A DNA stretch of 64,000 nt from Bipolaris cookei (GCA_002286855.1 NRSV01000012.1:248001-312000), one strand, 5' to 3'. Positions 46,629 through 58,846 are shown, numbered from the stretch's first letter. The notes: generated by a model not told the origin, from the sequence alone. Translations and numbers: made by a program.

Positions 46629-47728
46629 GATGGCAGTTGTTCAAGGCCGTAACGGCCTTTGTCGCTGTGTGCTCGCCAAAGTGCTGTGGTCGGTGGTGGT
46701 GTTCCCGTCCAAGCTGTCGAACGCCCCCACTATGACGCTAATGGACGGCGATGAACCGGCCAAGGTAACGGCGCGTGGAATGCTGTGCTGGTGCGGTTTG
46801 CGACGAGCCGTCTTGAGTGAGAGAAGGGAGAGGTGGCACAAGAGTCCATGTAAAGTATGTATGTGTATGGCTAAATGATGAGATGTACACGGAGTTCCCC
46901 GGCAATGCCACCACTAATTGGAGAGCACTTGCGCCTTCCCCCACACTTTTCGACCTGAGCGTGGAGAAGCACGCGCAGCAGCGTCACAGGCAATCCGCGT
47001 CCATGAGCCTCTCATCCCACGCCTGACGAGACGGTATTGGTTAAGACACAATTATCTGTCTTCTTTTCTTTTTTTGGCGCCTGATGTCGCCAATGAATAG
47101 GATGCGACAACGTCAGTGTATCGCCTTCCACAAGCACACAGCTCCAGCCACATGATCCTCGGCTAGTTGTCGGAGGAGGCGCCGGCAGAGCGCATGTTCC
47201 TTGCTGCATGTTCCTCAGCTCCGAGGATGCCCAGACGCTCGCGTGAGCCGCACCATATGGAGCTAGGCGTATGTAGTACCATACACATGATGCAACCGCT
47301 CCAAATACGGTCCCTGTTGTCGAAATTCCCGCAACGTGTCAGAAAATTTGCCCGACTCACCATTGGCCGCTGGGGTAGGACCAAAATGTGCGGAGCTTTT
47401 GCCATCATATATCACCTTCTTCGCAAGTCAAGAGCAACGCCCTGAGGGCCAAGGAGAGCACAAGTGAATAGAGGAGAATTGTTATTTCGAACGTGCCGCC
47501 AAGTTCCAAACCAGGTCTATGCTGCACCACATCGAAAAAACGCCCTAAAACCATACACCAAACATAATCTACATGGAACAGTAACGCGCTAAAACCGCGC
47601 TCACCGCCTCAGTCGTTCGTCTATCATCGATGTTGATACAATCCCAAGAGATCTTGGGTCGAAGAGGTATTAGAGAAGGGTCGCGGAGCGTCGGAGAGTG
47701 GATAAACGTCAACGTAGTAATGAAACGC
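46629..47728. other. Intergenic region
   Basis: About 1.1 kb with the PDH kinase promoter and the cytochrome c 3' region. Open frames up to 90 codons (e.g. 47167-47445) have no recognisable features. No gene is supported. Confidence 0.5.
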
Positions 47729-48462
47729 TTATTTGGTCTCCTCCTCAAGGAAGGCAATCAGGTCGTTACGGTCCTTGGGCTTCTTGAGACCGCCAAAGGC
47801 CATCTTGGTACCGGGAATGTACTTCTTGGGGTTCTCAAGGTACTCGAACTGTGTTGCGTTAGCGTTGACTGTCGGGTGATATTTGTCTTGACGGCGTCAC
47901 ATACGAGAGTGTCGTGGTTCCACTCAATGCCCTTTTGCTTGTTGGCATCGGTGTAGGAGTAGCCAGCGACGGAACCAGTCTTGCGGCCGAAGAGGCCGTG
48001 TAGCTCGGGGCCAATCTTGTTGCCCTCACCCGCCTTCAGGGTGTGGCACTGAGCGCAGCGGGTCTACAGTATGGTTAGAGAATGTTCGGCGAACGAGTGA
48101 TGCGACGATGGGTATATCCGGCGTCATCTTAGTGTATCAGTACCTTGAAGAGGTTGGCACCCTTCTTAGCATCGCCTGCAAGGATATGTCAGCAGTCTGC
48201 ATAACGATAAAATTTATTATACTGCCAAGCAAGCCATCTTGCCATGTCGCAAACCTGCCATATTTGCACACCGCCTCATGAGCTGCCAGAATCTAGCTCG
48301 CTTGTATTCCGAGAATACGCTGCTTCTTAGGGAGGCCAGTTCTCCATTTGCGCGCAGACTCAATGGGCGTTGGAAGCAGGAGGCAAGACGAGGCAAACAG
48401 AATGGGAGACAACCGATGACGTCCGATTGGAGTCAGAGAAACGTACCCTTTTCGTAGCCCAT
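47729..48462 (-). CDS. CYC1: Cytochrome c
   Basis: The 108-residue electron carrier between complexes III and IV in the mitochondrial intermembrane space. Exons on the minus strand are 48462-48447 (16 nt), 48175-48144 (32 nt), 48063-47905 and 47848-47729; introns 271, 80 and 56 nt. The sequence begins MGYEKGDAKKGANLFKTRCAQCHT with the haem-binding CAQCH. It continues with KIGPELHGLFGRKTGSVAGYSYTDAN, and has the Met ligand in KYIPGTKMAFGGLKKPKDR. The end is NDLIAFLEEETK. It has no cleaved presequence, as expected for a protein imported with haem lyase. The first intron is long for this window. Confidence 0.98.
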
Positions 48463-49263
48463 TGTGATAAGATGAGAGGTATGAGGGTTGGTTAGGTGGT
48501 AGAGAGATAGTGTGCAAGCGTGAGAGAAGAGTGAAACTTGTGGAGTGGTAAAAGGAAGCAGCGATTGAAACTGGAATGAGCGACAAAAAAGCTGGCGGAG
48601 GCAATGGAAAAAGCCAAACACGTGACTCCGCTCGCGTCAGGGCCCGTCATTCCATCGCGGCTAGCGCCTGCATGCGGCGAATCAGAGACGCAGCAAAAGT
48701 CAGGAGCAAAGGCGGTCGGGTGGAACCGGTCCGAGGATGCCTGAGCATGGCAAACGAGAGCTTCTGTGCCATGGCCGTCTTTGTCTAGCCACTTTCCTGG
48801 TACTCGGCAATCCTGCATCAACCCATCAGTCGATGCCGTCATGACGTCTCCCGCAAGCAATCCTGGGCAGCTGTCAGTACATATGCCAAGTCCACGCACA
48901 TGTCCATATCAAGAGTAGGTACAAGCCAAAAGCAATTATCTTCCCTTACATACTCTGGTCGTCGGGTTTCCCAGGGTCTGGTCCGTCGGCTTCCCTGCAG
49001 GGCGCCGGCTCTTTATACCAAATACGATGCCGCGCAAGGGTCCTCAAATCAATGTGACATGTCCATGAACCAACACATCTTCACGTTGCCGTTCAGGTTT
49101 GTGAATACCAGCTCTCGTGATCTGAAAGCAGTACATTAGTATTACATTCGCCAGCTAGGACCACTCATCTTGTCTTTCTACTAGCAATCCGCTGCCACCC
49201 GTTGTCAGTCAGTTGCTTGGTTGACATCATTGAGTTCTGCCCCGCCACACCTCAACCGACGGG
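48463..49263. other. Divergent intergenic region
   Basis: About 0.8 kb separating the start codons of cytochrome c and the short-chain dehydrogenase. It must hold both promoters. No gene is supported. Confidence 0.55.
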
Positions 49264-50326
49264 ATGGATCAGATTCCAAGTATCTTATATGCTGACGAGA
49301 ACTTCACTACATGGCTGATACTCGGCGCCAGTCGAGGTATTGGTCTAGAATTTGTCAAGCAGTTATTAGCTAAGAACGAACGCATCATAGCTACTGTGCG
49401 AGAGCCTTGGGCCGGGCATGCCAGTGGCCTGTGGGGACAAGCAGGTGGCGATCATGGGCGATGTCAAATGTACACATGCGATATCTTGTCTGAACAGAGC
49501 ATCGAAGTACGGATGCCGATTCCATTCCGTTCCTATTGCGAGATTAAGAAGGGCTGACATTGTCAGAAATTCGTTGTGCAACTGACAGCACAGCCGAACC
49601 TGAAGCTCGACTATGTAGTACTAAATGCAGGAGTGCTAAGATACCCGAATGTAAGTTCGACTTCATGCACATATGCAAGGAGGCTGCACTAACTGTTGCA
49701 GAGGGCCACTGAGCTGTACGTTCCCCGTCGCGGTCACGCTTTTCTGGTTGTGGCTAAAGCGTGCATTTGCAACAAATCCAGTATATCCGGGTGACAGTAG
49801 TCATGTTCGAGATCATGGATGCTGACTCCAGATAGATCATTTGATGAATTCGCTTTCCATTTACACACAAACACCATCGGGCCCATCATCGCAGCACAGA
49901 AGCTTCTGCAGACAAAAATTCCCATCGGCACAATTGTCTTCATGTCCAGTGACTCGGGTTCCCATGGCAACTTTCGTGAGATGGAGGATGGGTTTGCCGC
50001 ATATGCTGCGTCCAAGGCTGCACTAAACATGGCAGCGAGGCACATGGCCGCTGAATTGAAGCGGAAGGACGACGATACAATCATCTTATGCATGCATCCA
50101 GGTGAAGTAGCGACTGACATGGCGAACATCCAACTCCCATGGACAGTAGAGGGTATCATTTCACCGGAAGAATCGGTTGTAAAGATGATTGAAGTGATCA
50201 AGAGCAAAGGCATACAGCACAGCGGCACCTTTTGGACATGGGAGAACAAGGTCAGTTTACCTTTAGACTTTTTAACCTTCTAGTTATGTACTAATATCTA
50301 CGTTTCGATAGCCTTATATCTGGTAG
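49264..50326 (+). CDS. Short-chain dehydrogenase/reductase
   Basis: A 256-residue SDR enzyme, presumably NAD(P)-dependent. Exons are 49264-49506, 49567-49650, 49702-49715 (14 nt), 49836-50250 and 50312-50326. The cofactor-binding motif is TWLILGASRGIGLEFVKQLL, the NAG motif is in LDYVVLNAGVLRY, and HLHTNTIGPIIAAQKLL precedes the catalytic part. The catalytic Tyr/Lys are in FAAYAASKAALNMAARHMA, and VFMSSDSGSHG holds the Ser. PGEVATDMANI follows. The arrangement is like fungal C-factor-like SDRs. The small exon 3 gives RATEL; joining it to exon 4 with the acceptor at 49835 gives RATEL-SFDEFAFHLHTNT, whereas the acceptor four bases earlier would create a stop. The last exon encodes only PYIW. 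The substrate is unknown. Confidence 0.87.
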
Positions 50327-51042
50327 TATCGATGATAGTCATTATGTTCCCGTCTTGAATCAATCGTGCACTAGTAGCAAAATTCCAGTTGGCTGTACTT
50401 ATGCCTGCTTACTAAATTGCAGCTGTATGCTGATTCATACTTTTTACCATGCTTTGCACACAAGTCAATATAGAAGCGTATAAGGATCCAGAATTTGTCG
50501 AATTTCTTCAGCATACTTGTATCTTGCTTGCACATAGCCATTTCGTATACCTTTACCATGGGGAAAAGCGACGTGAGTTGGCAGAGACGACACCCGTAAG
50601 CGCAAATTTATCAATCTACAACCCATTATATAGCGATACAAATTCATTGTTATTCAACTGAGCTTGTGATATCAACTTGCTCAAATGTCTAGTAGTGGTG
50701 GTCTTTTCCTGGGCTACGACATACGATTCGTGAGTGCTAGCCGTTTTTTAAGAAAGCATGCACGTGCACTCTGAACAAAAAGTACGCGCAGCCATCCTCA
50801 TTCCATAATGACCCTTTCCCCTTCGAACATAGCTACCAGCTACGTATCGAGTTTCGAAGGTGCACATGTGTTGTCGACAATGTTGATTTGTGACTTGATC
50901 AACGTGACGTCTCCACAATGACTTCATCGGGAAGCTACTTTGACAGTCCACCAACAATATTGTTGTACCAAAGCCATCGACAGCACAATCGCGGGTCGGA
51001 GCATCAACTTCCCTGATCGCTATTAGCAGTCGGAAATACGCA
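50327..51042. other. Intergenic region
   Basis: About 0.7 kb, A/T-rich, holding the 3' region of the SDR gene and the promoter of the F-box gene. No coding sequence is supported. Confidence 0.55.
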
Positions 51043-52876
51043 ATGGCTACCTCCCCCACCATTACAGATCCGCTTGCGGCTCTTCCACCGGAGATTGTCC
51101 TCCGCATCCTTGACTTCACGCCTGTCTCTACACTGGGCTCTCTTACCTGCGTATCACGTGCTTGGCAGCAATTTATCGACCATACCCACCAGGACGCCAT
51201 CTACTCCTCTCCGTCCAAAACCGTACAACCACCAAAACGTCTGCGATCATACAGCAACGCTCGCGATTTTTCTTTCCTTGAAAACTCTACCAGTTTTTCT
51301 AAATTCTTCGACAATGTCACATCTTGGAAAGACTTGTGCAAGCGCCAAACATTGCTTGAGCGCAATTGGAATGCGCCACGGCCTGTGACCCGCGAATCAG
51401 TCCTACAGGTTGGCAATGATGCCATATGGCGGTTCAAGGTAGACTTCAAACGTCGCTTGTTCATCTCTACTTCGCATGCTGGTGGCTTCAACGTTACAGA
51501 TATGGACTCAGGCCGCCTCTTGTGGCGGTTGCCTTCCGTACTAGATACAACAGAAGAGCATGCTGTCAGACCATACGCGCATCTAGAATACCAAGATGGA
51601 ACAGCAGTGTTTGATCGCGAGGGCGATGCGCTGGAGGTATGGCGGACAGATGAAGAAGGCACTGAAAGAGGAGTGTTCAAGCGGGTTGCCGTCCTCGATC
51701 ATGATTGTCAGACCAGAGGATTTCAGCTCTCGTATTGGACGCTGGTAGTCGTTTCGGTAGAAGGCCAGGGCTTTGTGTATGACATGAAGCAAACCCCACC
51801 GAAACTCACTACCCACCTTAGCATCGAGCAAGATGCAGTAGGCCATCTGGATCAACACGAGGATATGGTAGTTTACTCTATGGGCACACGCGGGTATCAT
51901 GTGTATGACAAAGAGTCGGGAAACTACTTGGGTCAGCTGCAACCATCGCATTGCACAGACAAGTACTATGTGCATCCGCTACCACCCGTAAACGATCCCT
52001 CTTTCAGGGAATCAATGGATGGATTACGCCATGGTCAGACAAGGCGGATCTTCCCTCCCGCCTCACCGCGCAGGAATCGCCTTACTCCTATTGAGCTCGG
52101 CAAAGGCCCCCTGCCAAACGCGCCTGATGACCCAAATCACCCTAGGAATGGCGAAGATGAGTGGGGCGCCGGTATGTTGGACCGCGATAGCAATCTCTTT
52201 GTTGGCTTCTCCCGCTTCGGTCGCGTTTTCATATGCTCTGATATTCGTAAGGCCCTTGAAGATGGGCCTAAGAGTATAGCCAGCTATAGTCAGATTCTCG
52301 AGTGCGATTCTGACGGGTCGGACTTCGATCTTGGGGGATGGTTATCTGTGCGAAACCACCGCATCATGTTTGGAATCCAAAACAGAATATATGTCGTCGC
52401 GCTAAACGCAGAAAATCGACTTGGCTTTGAAGATGGCAAAAGTGGAAATCGAGCTTCATACTCACTCCTTACGGGTTCGACACCTCAACTGATGGTTCCA
52501 GTGAGTTTTATGGCATTATATGATGATTCTATTATGACAACGTACGCTGTAAGTCTGATTCTTTAAGAAGAGACGAAAATTTACAATGGAAATATAACTC
52601 TTGGTGCAGACTATTGGCCAGCGACAGGAAGAAGATGGGCCCGGTCGCATTTTCCCGACAAAAGCTATCCGCATTCTTAGTTTGGCGCCCTCTCTCAACA
52701 ACAGCGATAATACAACTGCAGATTCGGAAGTGCAAGCGCAGAGACCGCTAAATACGTTAATGGAGCTATGGATGATGTTTAATGACGAGCCGAGCGATGG
52801 AGAGGATGTTTGGAGAACTATAAATGGACATCAATTGGATAATGAGTGGGAAGATGAGGAAGACGAGAGTGAATGA
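51043..52876 (+). CDS. F-box protein
   Basis: A 590-residue protein from exons 51043-52548 and 52610-52876; intron 61 nt, phase 0, GTAAGT donor and GTGCAG acceptor. The N-terminus carries an F-box, DPLAALPPEIVLRILDFTPV followed by LGSLTCVSRAWQQFI (residues about 9-46), which would bind Skp1 in an SCF ubiquitin ligase. The rest has a repeated beta-strand pattern (FNVTDMDSGRLLWRLPS, GFVYDMKQTPP, GYHVYDKESGNYLGQL, NLFVGFSRFGRVFICSD), suggesting a beta-propeller that would select the substrate. The C-terminus is acidic (EWEDEEDESE). The substrate is unknown. Confidence 0.87.
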
Positions 52877-53905
52877 TTGTCAGCAAGGAGTTTGAGGTAT
52901 CAAATGTCATATATGTATAAGTAGAAAAGGTATGAGGATTGCTCAATAATTTCCTGTTGCGATGTTTAAGGTTCTTAGTGTGCAGAACCTGTGGCAGCTT
53001 TGCGGCCCAGTGACATTACTCTCAGCCTTACGCCACTAATCGGAAAGGAACCCGAACCTGAATTCATGATACATGAAATCGTGGCTTTGCTATTTACCCA
53101 AGATTCGTGGTCTAGAAATCTTAGTAGAAGACCTGCGTTTCATCTTTTGCAAGTAAACCACTAAATTTACAAGGGACCGCGCTAGATGTCCAGGCGTACA
53201 CCATGTCTGCAATCGTATCATGCCCTGCCAATGATGACAAGGTGGCAAAAGAGTTCTATGCCAACCAAAATGTGTCTCTAGCTCTAGCATGCCTACTTTT
53301 AAGGTATTTGGTCCGGGTAGTAACTTCAAGAATCGTAAGTAATCTTATGTTAGTATGGAAAAAAAAGAAAAAAGAGAACAAATACGCCTGTCTCACTACC
53401 TCTGCTTCTACATCTGTCTCTGCCTTTACTTCCTTTCCCTCTTCTCCTCTCTTTCTACTTCTATCTCTCTATACTTTTACTACTCTATATTTACTTCTGA
53501 AGATAGAAGGAGAGAGTAGACAAGCAGAGCGAAGCAAAGTAAAGAGAAGAAAAGCAGGGAAGAGTGATGTGAGGTGTTTCGCAGATAGGCACAAAATATA
53601 CCAGTCAGAGCGAATTGAGACGAATCCTCAAGGAGTTATCCAAGGTTCCGATGGAAATATATACTCTATGCATGTGACTATGGCTTCCTTAGCCCGAGGG
53701 GCGCCCGATGGATCACTGAGTATCGGCCTTCTGGGCCTCAGTTCAAAGTATCGTAACAAGAGAGAAGCGAAGGAGAAGAGGGAGAAAAAGAAGAAGAAAA
53801 GCAGGCCAGGTATGCATTGCCCATTTACACCGCTATCAACAGCATTACATTCATTTTCTGCCTCCTAAGGCCAAGTACTCACATTCTTACCTTTCCTTTC
53901 AAATC
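52877..53905. other. Gene-poor region with purine/pyrimidine tracts
   Basis: About 1 kb. A frame of 221 codons (53203-53868) consists of low-complexity sequence and is not called. A pyrimidine-rich tract (about 53390-53490) is followed by a purine-rich one (about 53505-53570 and again 53755-53805), which could pair into a long imperfect hairpin. No recognisable gene. Confidence 0.5.
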
Positions 53906-54325
53906 ATGCCTCCACGTATCTGGGCGTTCCCTCGCGCTTTTGACTCCACTCTTCTTGTGAATAACACTAGTCCAGCACCCATTGCGTCACCTTTACCTCA
54001 TTCGCACTAGTTAAGACAGGATATACTTACCCTTGTTGGTGTATGTGTGGCCATCGTCACTCTGTTAGTTATGCTGCGCAAGTCATTGCGCAAGCTGTTT
54101 CATTGGATCACACGCCGCATGCGGCCCAGTAAGCCAAATCACGTGACTTATAACATAAGCTAATCAGATGCACTAGTGGATACGGAATCCCTGCTTCTAT
54201 CATCGCCGTCTCCTTATCGACCAATGAGTATCAGTGGTTGGAAAAATACAGATCGGAGAGCGATTCACCAACAATGGCAGCAAAGTTACGACGAAAACCT
54301 GAGGTTGGGGCGTGAGGTTTTCTAA
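53906..54325 (+). CDS. Small one-helix membrane protein, unknown function (family copy B, possibly broken)
   Basis: A 108-residue model from exons 53906-53956, 54011-54128 and 54168-54325. The product has one strong hydrophobic helix (ILTLVGVCVAIVTLLVML) followed by basic residues (RKSLRKL, ITRRMRP) and a polar tail with HQQWQQSYDENLRLGREVF. The core LTLVGVCVAI closely matches LTLAGVCVAI in the gene at 10465-10883, and both have a basic stretch and a charged tail after it, so they look like two members of one family. Intron 1 (GTGAAT donor, ACTAG acceptor) has no clear branch point. If it is not used, the frame meets a TAG at 54008-54010, and the gene would be broken. Intron 2 is short (39 nt) but has GTAAGC, GCTAAT and CAG. 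No signal peptide is evident. Confidence 0.45.
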
Positions 54326-55485
54326 TGGCGAGTAAAAAGAAATGAGTACAAGTCGAACGAGTTGGATGTTTATCTAGAAAGAGGAGGAGCAAACACACTA
54401 TGCGAATCATATTATGGGCGTTTATTTGGTGGGCTTTCCTTTCTTGTTTGTTTGTATTATAGGAATCAAAGTCATATCTCATTTCGCATACGATCCATCG
54501 TTCTTATACTTTCCCCCTTAAGTGTTATCATCATCACCTCACCTACTGCGCGCTGAAAAAAACCTGCATTTTAATCTATCGAACCGTTGGCTTTTCCGCC
54601 GAATCCTGACCCATGGAATGTTTTCCGTCTCCCATTTCGCAATAGCCGATTAATTGAATAAGCTTAAAATAAGGTATGAATGGTATGATGCATTGTAACA
54701 GCGTCTGCTAAACGCATGGAACGTTGTTCTCCCACGGCGTGGTGTACAACATGTGACCAAAGGCTGCAGGGCGCCGTACGCATAATATACGGAATCACCG
54801 AAGAACACACTAGACCATGGGGTTACATTAATTGATCTTAGGAGCCGAGTTTGTAAAGAAGTAAGCTGTATGACAATTTACATGGTGTTGATGTGTGATA
54901 TGCATACCTCGAATACGAGGGTCGCAGCACTACCTTTTACATATTCTGAAATCCCAGTGTCAGCATTGTAAGATGGTGGTGTATAGTGATTAGAGACGCA
55001 GCGGATATTAGCGAAACTGTTTCCATAACAGCAAAGATACGCAGAGATCTCTTGTCGGCACGGAGGGAACTGTACCCTCCAGATATGGCGCGCTCGTAAT
55101 AGAGACAACTAACTCATCTATAACACCGCATGAAGATTATGAGAGAATACTAGAATAACGGCTCCATTGCAACAAGATGCAGGACTGACGAGGCTGGTTG
55201 TCACTATAAATAGGGTGGGGTGCCTGAATGCCTGGTGCCTGAAGACGGAGTAGACGATGCAACCTCTACCGAACAACACGCCTCGAAAGAGTGGTTGCTG
55301 GCATCTTTTGGGCTGGGCTCTGGGCATGGCCGATTGCAACAATACTCTTGCTAGGAGTATCATCTAGTATATAAAAGAAGGTAAATCGACACAATGGATG
55401 AACACAAACCACTTTCAAACGCCTCTACCCAAGCAGCTCTCTATCTACGACTGGGTTAGCTACCAAGTTGTCAAATACCTCCAAG
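54326..55485. other. Intergenic region
   Basis: About 1.16 kb, A/T-rich, ending in the promoter of the AA1-like gene. Short frames on the minus strand at 54878-55363 have no recognisable features. No gene is supported. Confidence 0.5.
55368..55377 (+). promoter_or_regulatory. TATA box of the AA1-like gene
   Basis: TATATAAAAG lies about 110 bases before the ATG at 55486, almost the same distance as the TATA box of the other secreted-protein gene at 8253. Confidence 0.55.
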
Positions 55486-56107
55486 ATGCAATTCATCACC
55501 ACTTCCTCCGTCACTCTTCTTACATTTGCATTCTCGGCAGCTGCATCTCCTTTTGCAGCCCGTCAAGATGCGCTGCAAGATTGGCAGGTAACAGACCTCG
55601 CAGTTTCCGTACCCACTGGACGCCCAGGAAGCTACCCTTGGGGTACCCTTAAGGCGAATATAACCGACCCCAATACAATCAACCTTAGTGCTTCGAGCGA
55701 TAGCAGCCAGATAATAGTGCCTGCTGGAAGCAAGGGAGTGGTAAATTTTGCATCCTGATCTTTCTTCGAACCCGTGTTAATAAGACAACTAGAATTGCGA
55801 AGCCAAATGGTATATCAATGGCGATTCACCCATCGGCCACGCATGGCCTTGCGACCCAAGCTCAAACGGCTACTGGTTTATGCATGTGTACGAAGGTACA
55901 AATGGCTTCTCTTCTAGCAATTTCGACCTAAAATTTACACGCGTCGCGGAGAAGATCTATCTGGATACCCAGTACAAGGCGACCTTTGAGGCGAAGGGGC
56001 ATTTCGATAGCCGAGGAAGTCTTGGTGGTGTTTGCAGTGCAGGTGAGTGTAATTGGGGGCTTCTACAATCGAAGAAGCCTTTCAAGATTACACCCTCGAA
56101 GATTTGA
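55486..56107 (+). CDS. AA1-like small secreted protein
   Basis: A 189-residue predicted secreted protein from exons 55486-55740 and 55793-56107; intron 52 nt, phase 0 (GTAAAT donor, AACTAG acceptor). The signal peptide is MQFITTSSVTLLTFAFSAAAS, with FAARQ just after it. The mature part begins DWQVTDLAVSVPTGRPGSYPW, continues GTLKANITDPN and has four cysteines (NCEAKW, WPCDP, GVCSAGECNW). The order Trp-Val, PTGRPGS, NITDPN, Cys-x-A-x-W and a late Cys pair fits the pattern I associate with AA1-like (Alt a 1-related) secreted proteins of Dothideomycetes. These are secreted proteins, some acting at the host surface. The assignment rests on pattern only, and overall similarity to Alt a 1 itself is weak. 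No GPI tail. Confidence 0.75.
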
Positions 56108-57060
56108 GTGGAAGAGGCGGCTGCTCGGCAATGTGGTGAGCTTGACATGGTTGTGCCGAGGTCGGGTCGTGGATGCCACCGAGTATCTCTAATGATTGTA
56201 TTTGCTAGAGCGTAGAACCATAATGTTTAGTATCAGAAGTACAGTAATACATGGAGATAAAGCATTATTTTGCCTTGTTAAAATGCGAACTGAGCAACAA
56301 AGAACCTATTCCATACTTACAAGGACCACTGTTTTGTCTTCCATCTTACCCAGCTATGCATGCACTCATGACAATGGATTACGTCTCCTCTCAGCGATCA
56401 GCATGACCAAGGTGCGGGCAGACATCATGTCTGATCATAAGAATGGCTCAATGCCCCAGCAGGCCAATGCTTGAGTGCCGCGGCGAAACGGCAATTGCTT
56501 AGCCATGGGGATGGTGTGGTATCGGGAGCAGCCGGCGAGCTACCGGGAGTGGACTCGTTGTGCGAACCTCAGCATCACATCCTCCGTTAATTGCCGCCTC
56601 AGTCCGTCTGCAACCTGCGCCATCCACGCAATCAGCTGCAAATAAGCACCATGGTGGTATCGCAGCAAATCTATCGTCTTGAAATGGTTCCAGAATGCGT
56701 GCTTTTCCAGGGGTTGTGATGCTGGTGGGACAAATCAATGCCTGCGTGCAGCCCTTATCCCCGCATTTGAGCTGCGGATTCTTGGCATCGTCACAAGCTT
56801 GAAGCTCCTCTCCGCCGAAGCAACGCCTTTAGCTCACCATTCACATCAAGCCGACTAGTCTACATCAATCGCCCAACCAAGCAGATCCTCGGCTCAAGCC
56901 TTGAAGATGGGTGACGTCTGCATCATAAATATTGTCTACCGGCCGCCTGGCCTTCTCCGCACATTACATACTTGAACCGCATTTCCCTCCCATCTTAGCT
57001 TGTCATCCCTCGTAGCTCTGCACACATAATATTTTATACAAGCACATCTAAAAAATCAAA
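56108..57060. other. Intergenic region
   Basis: About 0.95 kb with the AA1-like 3' region and the malate synthase promoter. A T-rich/A-rich word (ATAATATTTTATAC) lies about 35 bases before the malate synthase ATG. No gene is supported. Confidence 0.55.
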
Positions 57061-58846
57061 ATGGCTAATCCCGAACGCATCCTAAGAGAGGTCAACATCC
57101 TCAGCGACCTCAATGACAAGAACCGCCATATCCTCAGCAAAGACGCCTGCGTCTTCCTTGCACTCCTCCACCGCACATTCAATGAACGCAGGAAAGCCCT
57201 TCTTCAGCGACGAGTGATTCGACAGGCTGAGCTCGACAAGGGAAACCTTCTCGACTTCCTCCCAGAGACCAAGCACATTCGGGAGAACGATGCTTGGAAG
57301 GGCGCACCACCAGCGCCTGGTCTCGTCGACAGGCGCGTCGAGATTACTGGCCCAACTGATCGCAAGATGGTCGTCAACGCCCTGAACTCCGATGTCTGGA
57401 CTTACATGGCTGACTTTGAGGGTATGCGATCTCCGCTGGGCCGGTTGAGAGTTTCATCATTAACTCTTCGCAGATTCATCCGCACCAACATGGGACAACA
57501 TGATCAACGGCCAATTGAACCTGTACGATGCAATTCGCAGGCAGGTCGACTTCAAGCAAGGCGAGAAGGAATACAAGCTTCGCACAGACCGAAAACTACC
57601 CACACTTATTGCTCGCGCCCGAGGCTGGCACCTCGAGGAGAAGCACTTCACCGTCGACGGCGAGCCTATTTCCGGTGGTCTGTTCGATTTTGGACTGTAC
57701 TTCTTCCACAACGCACATGAGCTTGTCAAGCGCGGAGCGGGCCCATACTTCTACCTGCCCAAGATGGAGTCGCATCTTGAGGCTAGGCTCTGGAATGACG
57801 TTTTCAACCTAGCCCAGGACTACATTGGTATGAAGCGTGGAACTATCCGTGGGACAGTCTTGATTGAGACCATCACTGCTGCCTTTGAGATGGATGAAGT
57901 ATGTCGAAAACCCGTTCAGATATAAGATGCGTATGCTAACTATATCATAGATCATCTACGAGCTTCGCGACCACTCCTCTGGTCTCAACTGCGGCCGTTG
58001 GGACTACATCTTCAGCACCATCAAGCGCTTCCGTCAGAACCCCAACTTTGTCCTTCCTGACCGCGACTCCGTCACCATGACATCGCCCTTCATGGACGCC
58101 TATGTCAAGCTTCTCATCAAGACATGTCACAGGCGTGGCGTTCATGCGATGGGCGGCATGGCAGCCCAGATCCCCATCAAGAACGACCAGCAAGCAAATG
58201 ATGCTGCCATGGCCAAGGTCCGTGCAGACAAGCTCCGTGAGGTACGCGCTGGTCATGACGGCACATGGGTGGCCCATCCAGCGCTCGCAGCCATTGCGAG
58301 CGAAATCTTCAATGAGTACATGCCCACTCCCAACCAGATGCACGTCCGCCGCGAGGATGTTCACATCACTGCCAACGACCTGCTTAACATGAACGTACCT
58401 GGCAAGGTCACCGAGGCCGGAATCCGCAAGAATCTCGACATTGGTCTTGCCTACATGGAGGCCTGGATCCGCGGCGTTGGTTGTGTACCAATCAACTACC
58501 TCATGGAGGACGCTGCTACCGCCGAAGTCTCAAGGAGTCAGCTTTGGCAATGGACCAAGCACAACGTCCAAACTGCAGAGGGCAAGAAGGTCACAAAGGA
58601 CTACGCTATCAAGCTGCTGCAGGAGCAAGCTAAGGCACTAAGCGACAAGGCACCAAAGGGAAACAAATTCCATCTTGCGGCCAAGTACTTTGAGAGTCAG
58701 GTCACTGGAGAAGACTATGCCGAATTCTTGACATCGTAAGTCCCATATTTCTCCAAGTTATAAGAATCATGCACTAATAAGATTGCAGTCTCCTATACAA
58801 CGAAATCACAAACGTAGGTCCACCCAAGGGAGCCTCCAAGTTGTAA
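57061..58846 (+). CDS. MLS1: Malate synthase, peroxisomal (glyoxylate cycle)
   Basis: A 542-residue enzyme condensing glyoxylate and acetyl-CoA to malate, needed for growth on acetate or fatty acids. Exons are 57061-57421, 57474-57898, 57951-58735 and 58789-58846; all introns are 52-53 nt. The sequence includes GNLLDFLPETKHIRENDAWK, RRVEITGPTDRKM and the family signature RDHSSGLNCGRWDYIFS. KMESHLEARLWNDVF and MTSPFMDAYVKLLIKTCHRR, with AMGGMAAQIPIK after it, follow; GHDGTWVAHPAL and GVGCVPINYLMEDAATAE are also present. The C-terminus ends in SKL, the type 1 peroxisomal targeting signal, so a peroxisomal or glyoxysomal location is expected. Isocitrate lyase, its partner, is not in this window. 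Confidence 0.98.

Noticed and set aside
48463..49263. tRNA or rRNA genes in this or other intergenic regions
   Set aside because: I looked for B-box-like GGTTCGA words and 5S-like sequence throughout the window and saw none convincing.
53203..53868. Plus-strand open frame of 221 codons
   Set aside because: Made mostly of Lys/Arg- and Ser/Leu-rich low-complexity sequence from purine and pyrimidine tracts.
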